Shown: positions 7,412 to 15,554 of the stretch, piece by piece | How the letters are laid out: each line of letters starts with the position of its first letter | Numbering within the stretch: position 1 is the stretch's first letter | The notes under the pieces: generated by a model | The model's input: the letters and a program-made list of their open reading frames with translations, nothing else | What the model was told of the DNA's origin: nothing | Database searches by the model: none | Program-made: the position numbers and the translations under genes | DNA from: CAYONP01 sp964405335 | Lineage (GTDB): Bacteria; Armatimonadota; UBA10988 | DNA length: 64,000 bases | Direction of reading: 5' to 3' | Assembly (NCBI GenBank): GCA_964405335.1 | Contig: CAYONP010000023.1 | Location: 1-64,000, forward strand

Positions 7412-7914
7412 TCGCCGTCGTGCCGGGCACGTTCGATCCGATTACGCTGGGCCATCTCGACATCATCCGGCGCACGGCCGAGCTGTGCAGCCGCGTGGTG
7501 GTGGCCGTCGGCACGGCCCCGGGCAAGTCGTGTTGGTTCAGCGTCGAGGAGCGCTGCGAGTTGGTCGTGGCCGCCTGTGCCGGCCTGGCCGGGGTGCAGG
7601 TTGACAAGCTGGATGGGCTACTGGTACATTACGCGCAAGATCACGGTGCCGCGGTCGTCGTCAAGGGGCTGCGGTCCGTGTCGGATTTCGATTACGAGCT
7701 GCAGATGGCGCAGGTGAACCGGCAGCTGGGGCCGGAGATCGAGACGCTGTTCTTGGCCACCAGTGCCGAGCACGCCTACCTGAGTTCGAGTGTCGCCCGT
7801 GAGCTGGCGCAGTATGGCGGGTCGCTGGACCAGATTGTGCCGCCCTGCGTGATTGAGCCGCTGCGCCACCGTGCCGCCGCGCGGCAGCGGGAGGGTCATC
7901 ATCCCACCGCGTAG
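7408..7914 (+). CDS. coaD: Phosphopantetheine adenylyltransferase
   Basis: 168 aa; transfers AMP to 4'-phosphopantetheine to make dephospho-CoA, the penultimate step of CoA synthesis. Family motifs are present: PGTFDPITLGHLDIIRR at residues 5-21, VVKGLRSVSDFDYELQMA, and SAEHAYLSSSVARELAQYGG. It overlaps rsmD by four bases. The C-terminal tail beyond IVPPCV is longer than usual and overlaps the next gene. Confidence 0.95.
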   Translation: MIAVVPGTFDPITLGHLDIIRRTAELCSRVVVAVGTAPGKSCWFSVEERCELVVAACAGLAGVQVDKLDGLLVHYAQDHGAAVVVKGLRSVSDFDYELQMAQVNRQLGPEIETLFLATSAEHAYLSSSVARELAQYGGSLDQIVPPCVIEPLRHRAAARQREGHHPTA

Positions 7915-8449
7915 CCACCACGAGATCCTCGAGGCGCTCGACGCGCTGATCGACTCCAGCACGCGCATTCCGATGTCGCACAAGATCGTGGTCAACTTCC
8001 ACGAGCTGCAGGCCACGCTCCACGAGCTGCGCGAGAGCCTGCCGCACGAGTATCAGGACGCCCACGACCTGCTGCAGAACGCCGAGAACTACGCCCTCGA
8101 ACTGCGCCGCCGCGCCGAGACCGAGCGCGAGTCGGCGCGCGGCGAGGCCGCCCGCACGCTCGAGGACGCGCGGCAGAAGGCCGGGGCCCTGGCCAGCGAC
8201 CACGAGATTGCCCGCCTGGCCGAGGAGCGCAGCAACGAGCTGGTCCGCCACGCCGAGCAGTATGCGCGGCAGACCCGCGAGGAGGCCGAGGCCTACGCCG
8301 CCGAGGTCCGGCGCTCGGCCGACGAATACGCCGACAACGGTCGCCGCGCCGCCGACGACTACGCGCTGCGGCTGCTCAGCCATCTCCAGGCCGTGGTCAA
8401 CCGCGCCGTGGCCAGCGTCGAGGACGGGCTGCAGCAGATCCGACGGTGA
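7853..8449 (+). CDS. Coiled-coil DivIVA/SepIVA-like protein
   Basis: Up to 198 aa. The N-terminal segment EILEALDALIDSSTRIPMS followed by HKIVVNFHELQATLHELRES matches small coiled-coil proteins (often labelled ATPase, ATP synthase B-like or DivIVA-like) encoded next to coaD in several phyla; mycobacterial SepIVA, a cell-division factor, is a relative. The rest is an Ala/Glu/Arg-rich coiled coil (about 65-170). The start is uncertain: TTG 7853 and GTG 7871 both lie inside coaD, and ATG 7973 would remove the conserved N-terminus. Its stop overlaps the next start (GTGA). A role in division or envelope growth is inference from relatives. Confidence 0.7.
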   Translation: MSRCATVPPRGSGRVIIPPRSHHEILEALDALIDSSTRIPMSHKIVVNFHELQATLHELRESLPHEYQDAHDLLQNAENYALELRRRAETERESARGEAARTLEDARQKAGALASDHEIARLAEERSNELVRHAEQYARQTREEAEAYAAEVRRSADEYADNGRRAADDYALRLLSHLQAVVNRAVASVEDGLQQIRR

Positions 8450-9429
8450 GCAGCGTTCTCGTCCTCGATGTCGGCGCCACGCGACTGCGCACCAGCCTCG
8501 TCGAATGCGGCGACATGCCGACCCTGATCGATACCGGCGACTGCGCCGTGCCGACCGCGCCCGACGACCTCGATCCGCTGCTCGCCGTCCGCGTCGAGCG
8601 CGTCGTCCACCGGTTCATCCACACGCCGCCGGGCGTGCCCGAGGCGAGCGATCAGATCGAGCCCGAGGCCGTCGCCGCCGCGGGCGAGGTCGAGCCCGAC
8701 GACACCATCGCGCGCCTGGCCGTCTGGCGCCACGCCCGCACCCTCTGGCCCGATCGGCGGCACACCGCCGTGTTCGACACCGCCTGGTTCGCCGACCTGC
8801 CCGCCGTCGCGCGCTGCTATGCGTTGCCGCTCGACCTGGCCGTCGCCTACCCGCGCCGCGGGCGGCACGGGCCGGTCCACCGCCGGGCCGCGGCCACCGC
8901 CGCCGCCGAACGCGTCGTCTCGGTCTATCTCGACCGCGAGTCGAGTGTCGCCGCGGTGCGCGACGGCCGGCCGGTCGAGGTCTCGGCCGGCGCCACCGCC
9001 CTCGAGGGTGTGCCCGGCGGCGGGACGGTCGGTGATGTCGACCCGGCGGCGTTGCTCTACCTGGTCGAACACGCCGGCGTGACGGTGCCCGAGCTGGAGC
9101 GCTTGCTCCGCACCGAGTCGGGCCTGGCCGGCTGGTCGGGCAGCGACTCGGCGGTCGCCTGCCGGCACGCCGACGACCCGGCGGGCCTCGCCGCGCTGTC
9201 GTTCATCGCCCACCGCGTGCGGCGTTACGTCGGTGCCTATGCGGCGGTGCTCGGCGGCATCGACGCGCTGGTCATCTCCCACGCGCCCTGCTTCGCCGAT
9301 CCGCCGCTCTTCCGCGACATCGCCGGCGGGCTCGAATACCTCGGCGTAGGCTCGCGCGCGCCGGTGATCATCGCCGCCGACGACCTGGCCACCGCCTGCG
9401 CCGCCGCGGCGCTCGAGGGCGCGCCGTGA
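8446..9429 (+). CDS. Acetate kinase homologue lacking catalytic motifs (probable pseudoenzyme)
   Basis: 327 aa. The whole chain aligns with acetate kinase: VHRFIH, FDTAWF, CYALPLDLAVAYPRRGRHG, TALEGV, VGDVDPAALLYL, TESGLAGWSGSD and RRYVGAYAAVLGGIDALV correspond in order to the AckA blocks. Essential parts are altered. The N-terminal NxGSSS loop is LDVGATRLR, the phosphate-2 GNGGS loop is YLDRESS, the TRSGD arginine is lost (TVGDVD), the GGIGEN loop is SHAPCFAD, and the C-terminal EE(L)xIA is ADDLATA. The His of the GxHG segment and the Asp of FDTA remain. Acetate kinase activity is therefore unlikely. The gene keeps the ancestral position (coaD, coiled-coil gene, ackA) and is coupled on both sides by GTGA overlaps, which argues for retained function rather than decay. 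Confidence 0.75.
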   Translation: MSSVLVLDVGATRLRTSLVECGDMPTLIDTGDCAVPTAPDDLDPLLAVRVERVVHRFIHTPPGVPEASDQIEPEAVAAAGEVEPDDTIARLAVWRHARTLWPDRRHTAVFDTAWFADLPAVARCYALPLDLAVAYPRRGRHGPVHRRAAATAAAERVVSVYLDRESSVAAVRDGRPVEVSAGATALEGVPGGGTVGDVDPAALLYLVEHAGVTVPELERLLRTESGLAGWSGSDSAVACRHADDPAGLAALSFIAHRVRRYVGAYAAVLGGIDALVISHAPCFADPPLFRDIAGGLEYLGVGSRAPVIIAADDLATACAAAALEGAP

Positions 9430-9812
9430 GCGACCGACTGCCCACTGCGCTGCTCGGCCTCTCGCTGCTCGGCATGCTCGGCGCGGTGCTCAGTCTGCCG
9501 GCCGAGGTGCCGATCTACTTCAACCTGCGCGGCGAAGCCGACGGCTACGGCCCGCGTGGTATGTTGCTCCTCGTCCCGGTCGTCGCGCTGGTGGTCGATC
9601 AGGTGCTGCGCGTCGCCGCGCCGTCGCGCCGGGCCGCTCTGGTGGCGCGCTGGCTGGTCGGTCTGATGCTCGCCGGCTTCGGCTGGCTCGGCGTGTTGGT
9701 TGCGGCAGGGTCGGTGACACGCCTGCCGCCATGGGCTATGATGATCGGCGTCGTGGGCATGTTGGGCGCGACGATCCTGCCGCTGGTGCTGCGCGCTCGC
9801 AGCAGCGCCTGA
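9426..9812 (+). CDS. DUF1648 domain membrane protein
   Basis: 128 aa, four predicted membrane helices (about residues 7-25, 40-58, 68-90, 98-120). Between helix 1 and 2 is LPAEVPIYFNLRGEADGYG, the hallmark of DUF1648 (lP..iP.HfN..G..D.(y/w)G), also found in SdpI-type immunity/signal-transduction proteins. GTG start at 9426 overlaps the previous stop. Function of isolated DUF1648 proteins is not established. Confidence 0.75.
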   Translation: MSDRLPTALLGLSLLGMLGAVLSLPAEVPIYFNLRGEADGYGPRGMLLLVPVVALVVDQVLRVAAPSRRAALVARWLVGLMLAGFGWLGVLVAAGSVTRLPPWAMMIGVVGMLGATILPLVLRARSSA

Positions 9813-9851
9813 GTTGGGGGAGCCATCGCCCGTGGCGATGAGGAGAGCACG

Positions 9852-10244
9852 ATGGTCATGAGATGGTACCACGCGCTGCTGGCCAGCGTGGGCCTGGGCT
9901 GCCTGGTGCTCGGCGGGGTGATCGTCTACACCGGCCGCGGGATCTCGGTCACCGATCTACCGTCGCACATGCGCGCGCCGAGCCAGGAGGGTACCGCCCC
10001 ACCGGCCACCGGCGAGACCGCCACCGGCGAGACCGCGGCCACCGGCGCGACCGAACCGACCAGCGGCACCACCACCGAGGGTGCGCTGCCGGCGGTGGAG
10101 GGCCCGGAGGCCGTCGGTGAGGCAGGCACGCCGGCGACGAGCGGCGTGACCGGCGACACCTCGGGCGTCAGCGGCACTCCCGGCGCGGCCGCGCCATCGG
10201 CCGGCGGCGCCGCCCCCGCCCCGAGCACACCGGCCTGGCCGTGA
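9852..10244 (+). CDS. Single-pass membrane anchor with Thr/Gly/Ala/Pro-rich tail
   Basis: 130 aa. Residues about 7-27 form a membrane helix (ALLASVGLGCLVLGGVIVY). The remainder is low-complexity and rich in T, G, A, E and P (repeats of the kind TGETATGET), with no Cys or catalytic-looking residue. ATG 9852 follows GAGGAGAG; 39 bp separate it from the gene before. Probably an envelope protein with an extracytoplasmic disordered stalk, possibly glycosylated; both are inference. Last gene of the rsmD operon. Confidence 0.55.
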   Translation: MVMRWYHALLASVGLGCLVLGGVIVYTGRGISVTDLPSHMRAPSQEGTAPPATGETATGETAATGATEPTSGTTTEGALPAVEGPEAVGEAGTPATSGVTGDTSGVSGTPGAAAPSAGGAAPAPSTPAWP

Positions 10245-10294
10245 GGCGGGTGGCGTCTCGTAGGCGTTGAGCCCGTGCTCACTCACTCCCTCTC

Positions 10295-10378
10295 GGTGCC
10301 ACCGGCGGCTCGGCCGCCAGTGCCGCCGACGGGCTGGTTGACAGCACTGGCGGGCAAGCCGCCTGTACCAGTGGCACC
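10295..10378. repeat. Palindromic dispersed repeat, copy 1
   Basis: A REP/BIME-like unit bounded by GGTGCCAC and GTGGCACC. The left arm contains GGCGGCtcgGCCGCC, the right arm GGCGGgcaagCCGCC; the two arms are imperfect inverted copies of one another. It lies after the stop of the small membrane anchor and before the end of the large glycosidase-like gene. A second copy sits at 14102-14179, beyond the other end of that gene. Confidence 0.7.
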
Positions 10379-10408
10379 GTCGTGAGGGAACCGGCAGGCG
10401 GACCTGGT

Positions 10409-13400
10409 CTACCGCACCTGCCGGAAGACCGGCTGGCGGCCGATCATCGGCGGTTCGGCCGGGTGCTCGTAGAGGTGGACCAGCGCCGCGGTCAGCGCCG
10501 GTAGGCCGACGCGCGGGTTGGGGTTCATGCCCCCGATGCGCCAGAGGTAACCCCAGCCGCCCAGCCGATAGGCGCCGAGCAGCCCGGCGTCGCGGCCGGC
10601 GATCAGTTCCAAGTGGCCCGGATCGAGCGCCCCACCGGGCAAGCCCCGATTGACCGGCGTGAGCAGTCGAGCGAGTTCGTCGCTCAGCGCCTCGCCCAGC
10701 CAGCGCCGGCCGTCGGCGGTGACCGTCAGCGGCTCGGGCGCCGCCTCGACCTCGCCCGGCCCGACCGGCACGCCGAGCACGTCGATGCCGCGCGGGCCGA
10801 CCACCTCCGTCGCGCCGCCGACCTCTCGCGCGGTGTAGAACGAGTGTCCGCCCACCTCGCACCAGCTCCCGCCGTTGCGCACGTACTCGCGGATCAGGCC
10901 GAGCGCCGCGCGGTACTCGGCCAATGAGCCGACACAGAACGCCTCGCCGTAGGGATTGACGATCGCCAGCCAGCCGCGCGGCCCGCCGCGTAGCGCCGCC
11001 TCGAGCGTGGCCCAGTCGGCAATCGGCTCGACGCTGAGGCGGTGCTCGGTCACCAATGCCGAAGCGCGCAGGGCCGACAACCAGTCTTCAGCCGGGACCT
11101 GGCTCCAGGTCGGGTTCCAGCCGGCAAACTGCAGCACACCGATGCGCGGTCGCTCGCCCGGCCAGTCGCGCGGTGCGCGGCCGGCCAGCTCGGCCGGCGG
11201 GTCGACCCGTTCCTCGGCCGTCGCCGGCACGCGCACCGCCGTCGGGCCGTCGCGCAGCGGCAGGCTCAGCTCCGAACTGGGCGGCGCGTAGGCCCAGGCC
11301 TCGTCGCCGTCGACCACATAGCCGACCGGCCGTCCGTCGTCGAGCAGGTAGCCGGCGTCGAGGCCGTCGGCGGTCGCGCGGAAGCCGAACGGCGGCAGCG
11401 GCGTGCCGTCGATGGTGCGCTCGACCGGTCCCAGGTTGGCGACGATGCGCACCGGGCCATACTGCGCGGCGAACCAGCCGTCGTCGGCGACTGTCGCCGG
11501 AGTCGGTCGGACGTGCTCGAAGGCGAGCACCGGCTGGCCGAGGTAGCGCGCGACGACCGACTTCTGCAGCCGCGCCAGCCACTCGATCCAGTGCCGCGTC
11601 TGCGGCCGGTCGAGGGCGTTGGCCGAGGTCCTCATGCTCAGGCTGAAGCCGAGCCCGAGCGCCCAGGTCAGCTTGTGCGGATCGGTGACGAACTGGCCCA
11701 GGTCGTGAAACAGCATCATGCACGGTTCGTGGGCCAGGTACTGCGCCACCGGATAGACCGTCCACAGCTCGGGCGAGAGCCGCTCCTTGAGCAGCGAGGC
11801 GCCGCCGGTCCAGGTCGGTGGGATGACGATGTCCCAGGCCATGCCGCACAACTGCGTCTCATAGCGCGCCACCTGGTCCCAGCCGCCTTCGGTCGACAGC
11901 GGCACCCGCGCGCTGTCCTCGGCCACCTGGCTGAGCAGCCCCTCGGTGTAGGCGTCGGCCGTCGGCGAGGCCGGGTTGGCATCGAAATGGAAGCCCCGCG
12001 CGCCGCTCTGGTCCTGGAACTGCACGCTGACCGGCACGTCGCGGAGAAACTGGTCGACGGTGCGCCGATTGGCCGCCTGCACCGCCGGGTGCCAGAAGGT
12101 GATGGTGTAGCCGGAGTTCTGGGCATACCGCTCGACCGACAAACTGCCGTCGAGCCGGCGCAGCAGCGGCGCCTCACCGTGCTCGATGAACGTCGGGCCG
12201 CGCGGATCCTCGCACCACCAGGTCGGGTTGGTGTAGGGCATGACGATGTGCCCCATCGCCTCGGCGCGGCGGCTGAACTCGGCGAACGCCGGCTGCGTGC
12301 CGAAGTTCGGGTGTGGCGGCAAGTGATCGGGATACTCCTTGTCGAACCCGCCCTTGAGGTAGTCGGCGAAGTGAATCAGCGTCGGCACCGGCAGGCGGTC
12401 GAGGAACTCCTCCTTTTCGGCCAGGTTGCCGGCGTAATAGAGCAGCACGCTGTCGCGCAGGCGCGGCCAGAGCTCGGCGCCGACCTTCGCCTCGAGGCTG
12501 CCGCTGATCTGGTTCGCCGCGGCATAGGCGCGCAGCAGGGCCGGTGTCTCGCCCGCGGTGATGCGCACCGGCGGCGCCGTCCATGGGCCGCGGCGGTGCA
12601 CGGTGTAGGCGCGTTCGAACCAGCCGCCCTGCTCGTCGCCGCCCCAGGCCAGCCGGGCCGGTAGGAAGATCGACTGCGGGTCGACGGCCCCAGCCCACGG
12701 CTCCCAGGTGCGCGGCTGCACACGGCTGACCGCCACCGCGCCGGCCGGCGTCTCGAGCGAGAGAAAGTCGCAGAAGGCCGGCGGGTAGCCGAGACCGCCG
12801 GACAGGTAGGGCGCCGGCGTGAGGCCGAGGAAAAACGGATAGCCGCCGACCTCGAACCAGCTCCCGCCGGCGCGGACGAACCTGCCCACGGCGGCAACCG
12901 CTGCCGCCACGCCGCCGTCGGGCGAGGGGATGCCCTCGCCGTAGGGGTTGATGATCGCGGCGAACTCGTCGCCAGCCAGGGCGGCCATCATGGCCGGCGC
13001 GGTGTCGAGCTCGACCAGCTCGAGCCGACCGTCACGCACCGCCTGGCAACCGCGCAGCACGGCTCGCCAGGTCTCGATTTCGACGGCGCTCCAGAGCCCC
13101 TGCACCGGACCATTCCGCAGCGCCAGCAGGCCGAGCTTGCCGCCACGCGCGGGCAGCCGGTCGACTACCGCGGCGACGAGCTGTGTCGCCCGGCCGGCGT
13201 CGTCGCTTTCGACTCGGCCGCCGAATCGCCACAGATAGCCCTCACCGCCGAGCCGGCCGGCGGCGAACCAGGGGCCGTCAGCCGAGTCGACCAGGACCAG
13301 CTCGACCTGCTCGCGCTTCGACGGCCGATTGACCAGCAGCGCGGCGCCGTCGACTTGGCGGCGGAGCGGCTCGGGCAGCCACTCGGCGGCCGCCGCGGTG

Positions 13401-14005
13401 ACGCGTGCCGGCGTGCGCGGCTCGACATCCTCGCGCTGGTCGAGCCCGTCGCCGAACAGCGCGCGATAGCCCACGTCGCCGGTGCGAACGGTCTCCCAGG
13501 CCGTCGGCCGGTCGAGCGGCTGGCGCTCGAAGTAGGCGCGGTTCAGAGCCATGCCGACGCCCATGTTGCCGTTCGCCGGGACAATCAGCCGCTGCATCGC
13601 GCCGGGTGCGAAGCGCAGCCGGCCGGGCAGGGCGAGTTCGGCGATGGGAGTGGCGTGGCCGCTGACCGTCGCGCGCAGCTCGAAGCCGAGCTCACAGGCG
13701 GCGACGGTGACCTCGACGACCGCGCGCGGATGATCGAACCGCAGGCGACAGGTGCCCTCTTCAACGGTGAGGCCGACCCGCTCGGCCTCGGCCGCGGTGA
13801 GCGGCTCGTCGCCGTGGAAGGTCAGTCGCCACAGGCCGTGCTCGCCGCTGCGCAGGATGGGCTCATCGCCCTGGGAGACCGTCATCGCGCCGAGCGGGTC
13901 GAACTCGACCCGCAGGCCCGCCTGGTTCAACGCGACCGGCGCCGGCGCGGCCAGCAGCAGGGCAGGGGAGAGGGACATGATGGGCAACCAGCGGAGCATG
14001 ATCAT
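10409..14005 (-). CDS. Large secreted glycosidase-like protein (DUF6259-like) with duplicated modules
   Basis: About 1,198 aa from ATG 14005, which puts a signal peptide first (MIMLRWLPIMSLSPALLLAA). The centre (about residues 490-860) is a glycoside-hydrolase-like barrel resembling DUF6259: LIHFADYLKGGFDKEYPD, PYTNPTWWCED, VQFQDQSGARGFHFDANP. It is flanked by two types of duplicated module. Type A holds INPYGEG then VRAGGSWFEVGGYPF (about 350-400) and again VNPYGEA then VRNGGSWCEVGGHSF (about 1035-1075). Type B holds GRLGGEGYLWRFGG (about 255) and YRLGGWGYLWRIGG (about 1155). The order B-A-barrel-A-B is mirror-like. Module A resembles a glutamine-amidotransferase-like fold. Substrate unknown; the start upstream at 14047 is possible but less likely. 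Confidence 0.65.
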   Translation of the reverse strand: MIMLRWLPIMSLSPALLLAAPAPVALNQAGLRVEFDPLGAMTVSQGDEPILRSGEHGLWRLTFHGDEPLTAAEAERVGLTVEEGTCRLRFDHPRAVVEVTVAACELGFELRATVSGHATPIAELALPGRLRFAPGAMQRLIVPANGNMGVGMALNRAYFERQPLDRPTAWETVRTGDVGYRALFGDGLDQREDVEPRTPARVTAAAAEWLPEPLRRQVDGAALLVNRPSKREQVELVLVDSADGPWFAAGRLGGEGYLWRFGGRVESDDAGRATQLVAAVVDRLPARGGKLGLLALRNGPVQGLWSAVEIETWRAVLRGCQAVRDGRLELVELDTAPAMMAALAGDEFAAIINPYGEGIPSPDGGVAAAVAAVGRFVRAGGSWFEVGGYPFFLGLTPAPYLSGGLGYPPAFCDFLSLETPAGAVAVSRVQPRTWEPWAGAVDPQSIFLPARLAWGGDEQGGWFERAYTVHRRGPWTAPPVRITAGETPALLRAYAAANQISGSLEAKVGAELWPRLRDSVLLYYAGNLAEKEEFLDRLPVPTLIHFADYLKGGFDKEYPDHLPPHPNFGTQPAFAEFSRRAEAMGHIVMPYTNPTWWCEDPRGPTFIEHGEAPLLRRLDGSLSVERYAQNSGYTITFWHPAVQAANRRTVDQFLRDVPVSVQFQDQSGARGFHFDANPASPTADAYTEGLLSQVAEDSARVPLSTEGGWDQVARYETQLCGMAWDIVIPPTWTGGASLLKERLSPELWTVYPVAQYLAHEPCMMLFHDLGQFVTDPHKLTWALGLGFSLSMRTSANALDRPQTRHWIEWLARLQKSVVARYLGQPVLAFEHVRPTPATVADDGWFAAQYGPVRIVANLGPVERTIDGTPLPPFGFRATADGLDAGYLLDDGRPVGYVVDGDEAWAYAPPSSELSLPLRDGPTAVRVPATAEERVDPPAELAGRAPRDWPGERPRIGVLQFAGWNPTWSQVPAEDWLSALRASALVTEHRLSVEPIADWATLEAALRGGPRGWLAIVNPYGEAFCVGSLAEYRAALGLIREYVRNGGSWCEVGGHSFYTAREVGGATEVVGPRGIDVLGVPVGPGEVEAAPEPLTVTADGRRWLGEALSDELARLLTPVNRGLPGGALDPGHLELIAGRDAGLLGAYRLGGWGYLWRIGGMNPNPRVGLPALTAALVHLYEHPAEPPMIGRQPVFRQVR

Positions 14006-14101
14006 CTCGCTACCGGCGAGGATGCCATGCAAGCCTGTTGCCGGCAAGCCGACAACGGATCAGGTTCGATCGGCGTTAGGATAACGTTGACAACGGCGGT
14101 T

Positions 14102-14179
14102 GGTGCCACTGGCGGCTTGTCCGCCAGTGCTGACCAGCAGCTCGTCGGCGGCACTGGCGGGCAAGCCGCCTGTGGCACC
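14102..14179. repeat. Palindromic dispersed repeat, copy 2
   Basis: Same unit as at 10295-10378. The two 29-base arms (14102-14130 and 14151-14179) are inverted copies of each other with only two mismatches; each arm also folds on itself around GGCGG...CCGCC. Located between the divergent glycosidase-like gene and the TPR gene. The spacing suggests a mobile or REP-type palindrome; no transposase is in the window. Confidence 0.75.
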
Positions 14180-14297
14180 GTGCGTGCGTCTTGGGGCCCA
14201 AATAGAACGCCTACGGGGTCAGGAGCCTCTTCTGGACTGGGTGGCACCAAACCGCCGCCGGCGGCGTTGGAGTCATCGTCTGGAGCCGAGGTTGAGC

Positions 14298-15491
14298 GTG
14301 CTGTCGAAATACGTCTGGCTGCTGCTGGCCGCCGGCCTGCCGGTCTGGGCCGACGATGCGCCGGCCGAGCCGCCGGCCGAACCGCCGGCGGAAGAGGCGC
14401 CGGCCGAGCCGCCGGCCGAACCGCCGAGCACGGTCGAGCAGGCTTACCAGTTGCTGCTCAAGCACCGCTGGGACGATGCTCAGTTGAAGGCGCTCGAGGC
14501 GGTGGCCGAGGGCGACGAACCGGCGCGGGCGAGGGCGGTGGTGGCCATTGCGCTGTGCGCGCTGGGCGAGGGCGCCGAGGCCGGGGTGTGGGTCGGCGAC
14601 GCGCTCAAGGCCGACGAGCGCGAGCCCCTGGCGCATGTCGCCGCCGCCTATGTGGCGATGATTGTCACCGGTGAGATGGCCAAGGCCGAGGCGGAACTCA
14701 AGATCGCACTCGAGCTGAAGCCCGACTCCCCGTTCGCCGCCAGTTGCCGGGCCAACTGGTACCTGCGCCAGGGCAAGCCCGAGGACGCTGAGCGCTGGTA
14801 TCTGCGGGCGATCGAGTTCGAGCCGACCTTCGCCTGGGCCTATGTCGAGCTGGCCGACATGCAGCTTGCGCAGGGCCGCCGCGACGAGGCCGAGGCGGGC
14901 TACCGCAAGGCCGTCGAGCTCGATCCCGAGCTGCTCGCCGCGCAGTTGAGCCTCGGCCGGCTATGCCGCGAGGGGGGCAAGCTCGACGAGGCCGAGGCGG
15001 CGCTGCGCAAGGCGCTCGAGCTGAACCCACTGCTGCCCGCGGTGCACGAGGAGCTGGGCGATCTGTTGGTTGCCCAGGACAAGCCCGAAGAGGCCGAGCG
15101 GGCCTATCGCAAGGCGGTCGAGGTGGGCGGCGAGAGCCCCACCGCGCACTTCAAGCTGGCCCGATACCTGGCCCAAACCGACCGCGGCCGCGAGGCCGAG
15201 TGGGAGTACCAGGCGGCCATCCGGCTCAACCCGCGCTATGTCGACGCCTATCTGGGCCTGGCCCGGTTGTTCGTCACGCAGGGGCGCCTGACTCACGCCG
15301 AGCACTCGCTGAAACAGGCCTACGACCTGTCGCCCGAGAACGCCGACGTGTTCGCTGGCTATGGTCTGCTGCACCAGAAGCGCGGCGAGCTCGACACCGC
15401 CATCAGCTACCTCCGCCGCGCCCTCCGCGTCGAGCCGACCCACGCCGAGGCGCGCCGCATCCTCGAAGAGATCCGCGCCGCACAGTCGTAG
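14298..15491 (+). CDS. Exported tetratricopeptide-repeat protein
   Basis: 397 aa from GTG 14298 (TTG 14292 is the alternative), giving the signal peptide KYVWLLLAAGLPVWADD. A Pro/Ala/Glu repeat linker (PAEPPAEPP type, about residues 18-45) follows. Then there are at least eight TPR units of the form A..Y..A..L.P, for example AERWYLRAIEFEPTFAWAYV, AEAGYRKAVELDPELLAAQL and AERAYRKAVEVGGES. The product is probably periplasmic or outer-membrane-associated and serves as a protein-interaction scaffold. The upstream in-frame extension to 14100 reads through the palindromic repeat and is unlikely to be coding. Confidence 0.75.
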   Translation: MLSKYVWLLLAAGLPVWADDAPAEPPAEPPAEEAPAEPPAEPPSTVEQAYQLLLKHRWDDAQLKALEAVAEGDEPARARAVVAIALCALGEGAEAGVWVGDALKADEREPLAHVAAAYVAMIVTGEMAKAEAELKIALELKPDSPFAASCRANWYLRQGKPEDAERWYLRAIEFEPTFAWAYVELADMQLAQGRRDEAEAGYRKAVELDPELLAAQLSLGRLCREGGKLDEAEAALRKALELNPLLPAVHEELGDLLVAQDKPEEAERAYRKAVEVGGESPTAHFKLARYLAQTDRGREAEWEYQAAIRLNPRYVDAYLGLARLFVTQGRLTHAEHSLKQAYDLSPENADVFAGYGLLHQKRGELDTAISYLRRALRVEPTHAEARRILEEIRAAQS

Positions 15492-15554
15492 CAGGGCGAC
15501 CCGAACCGCCGGCCAACGCTCCCATCGTCACCGGCGGCGGCGGAGCAAGTGGCG

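Noticed and set aside
8446..9429. Functional acetate kinase
   Set aside because: Phosphate- and acetate-binding motifs and the catalytic Arg are missing, so only homology is claimed.
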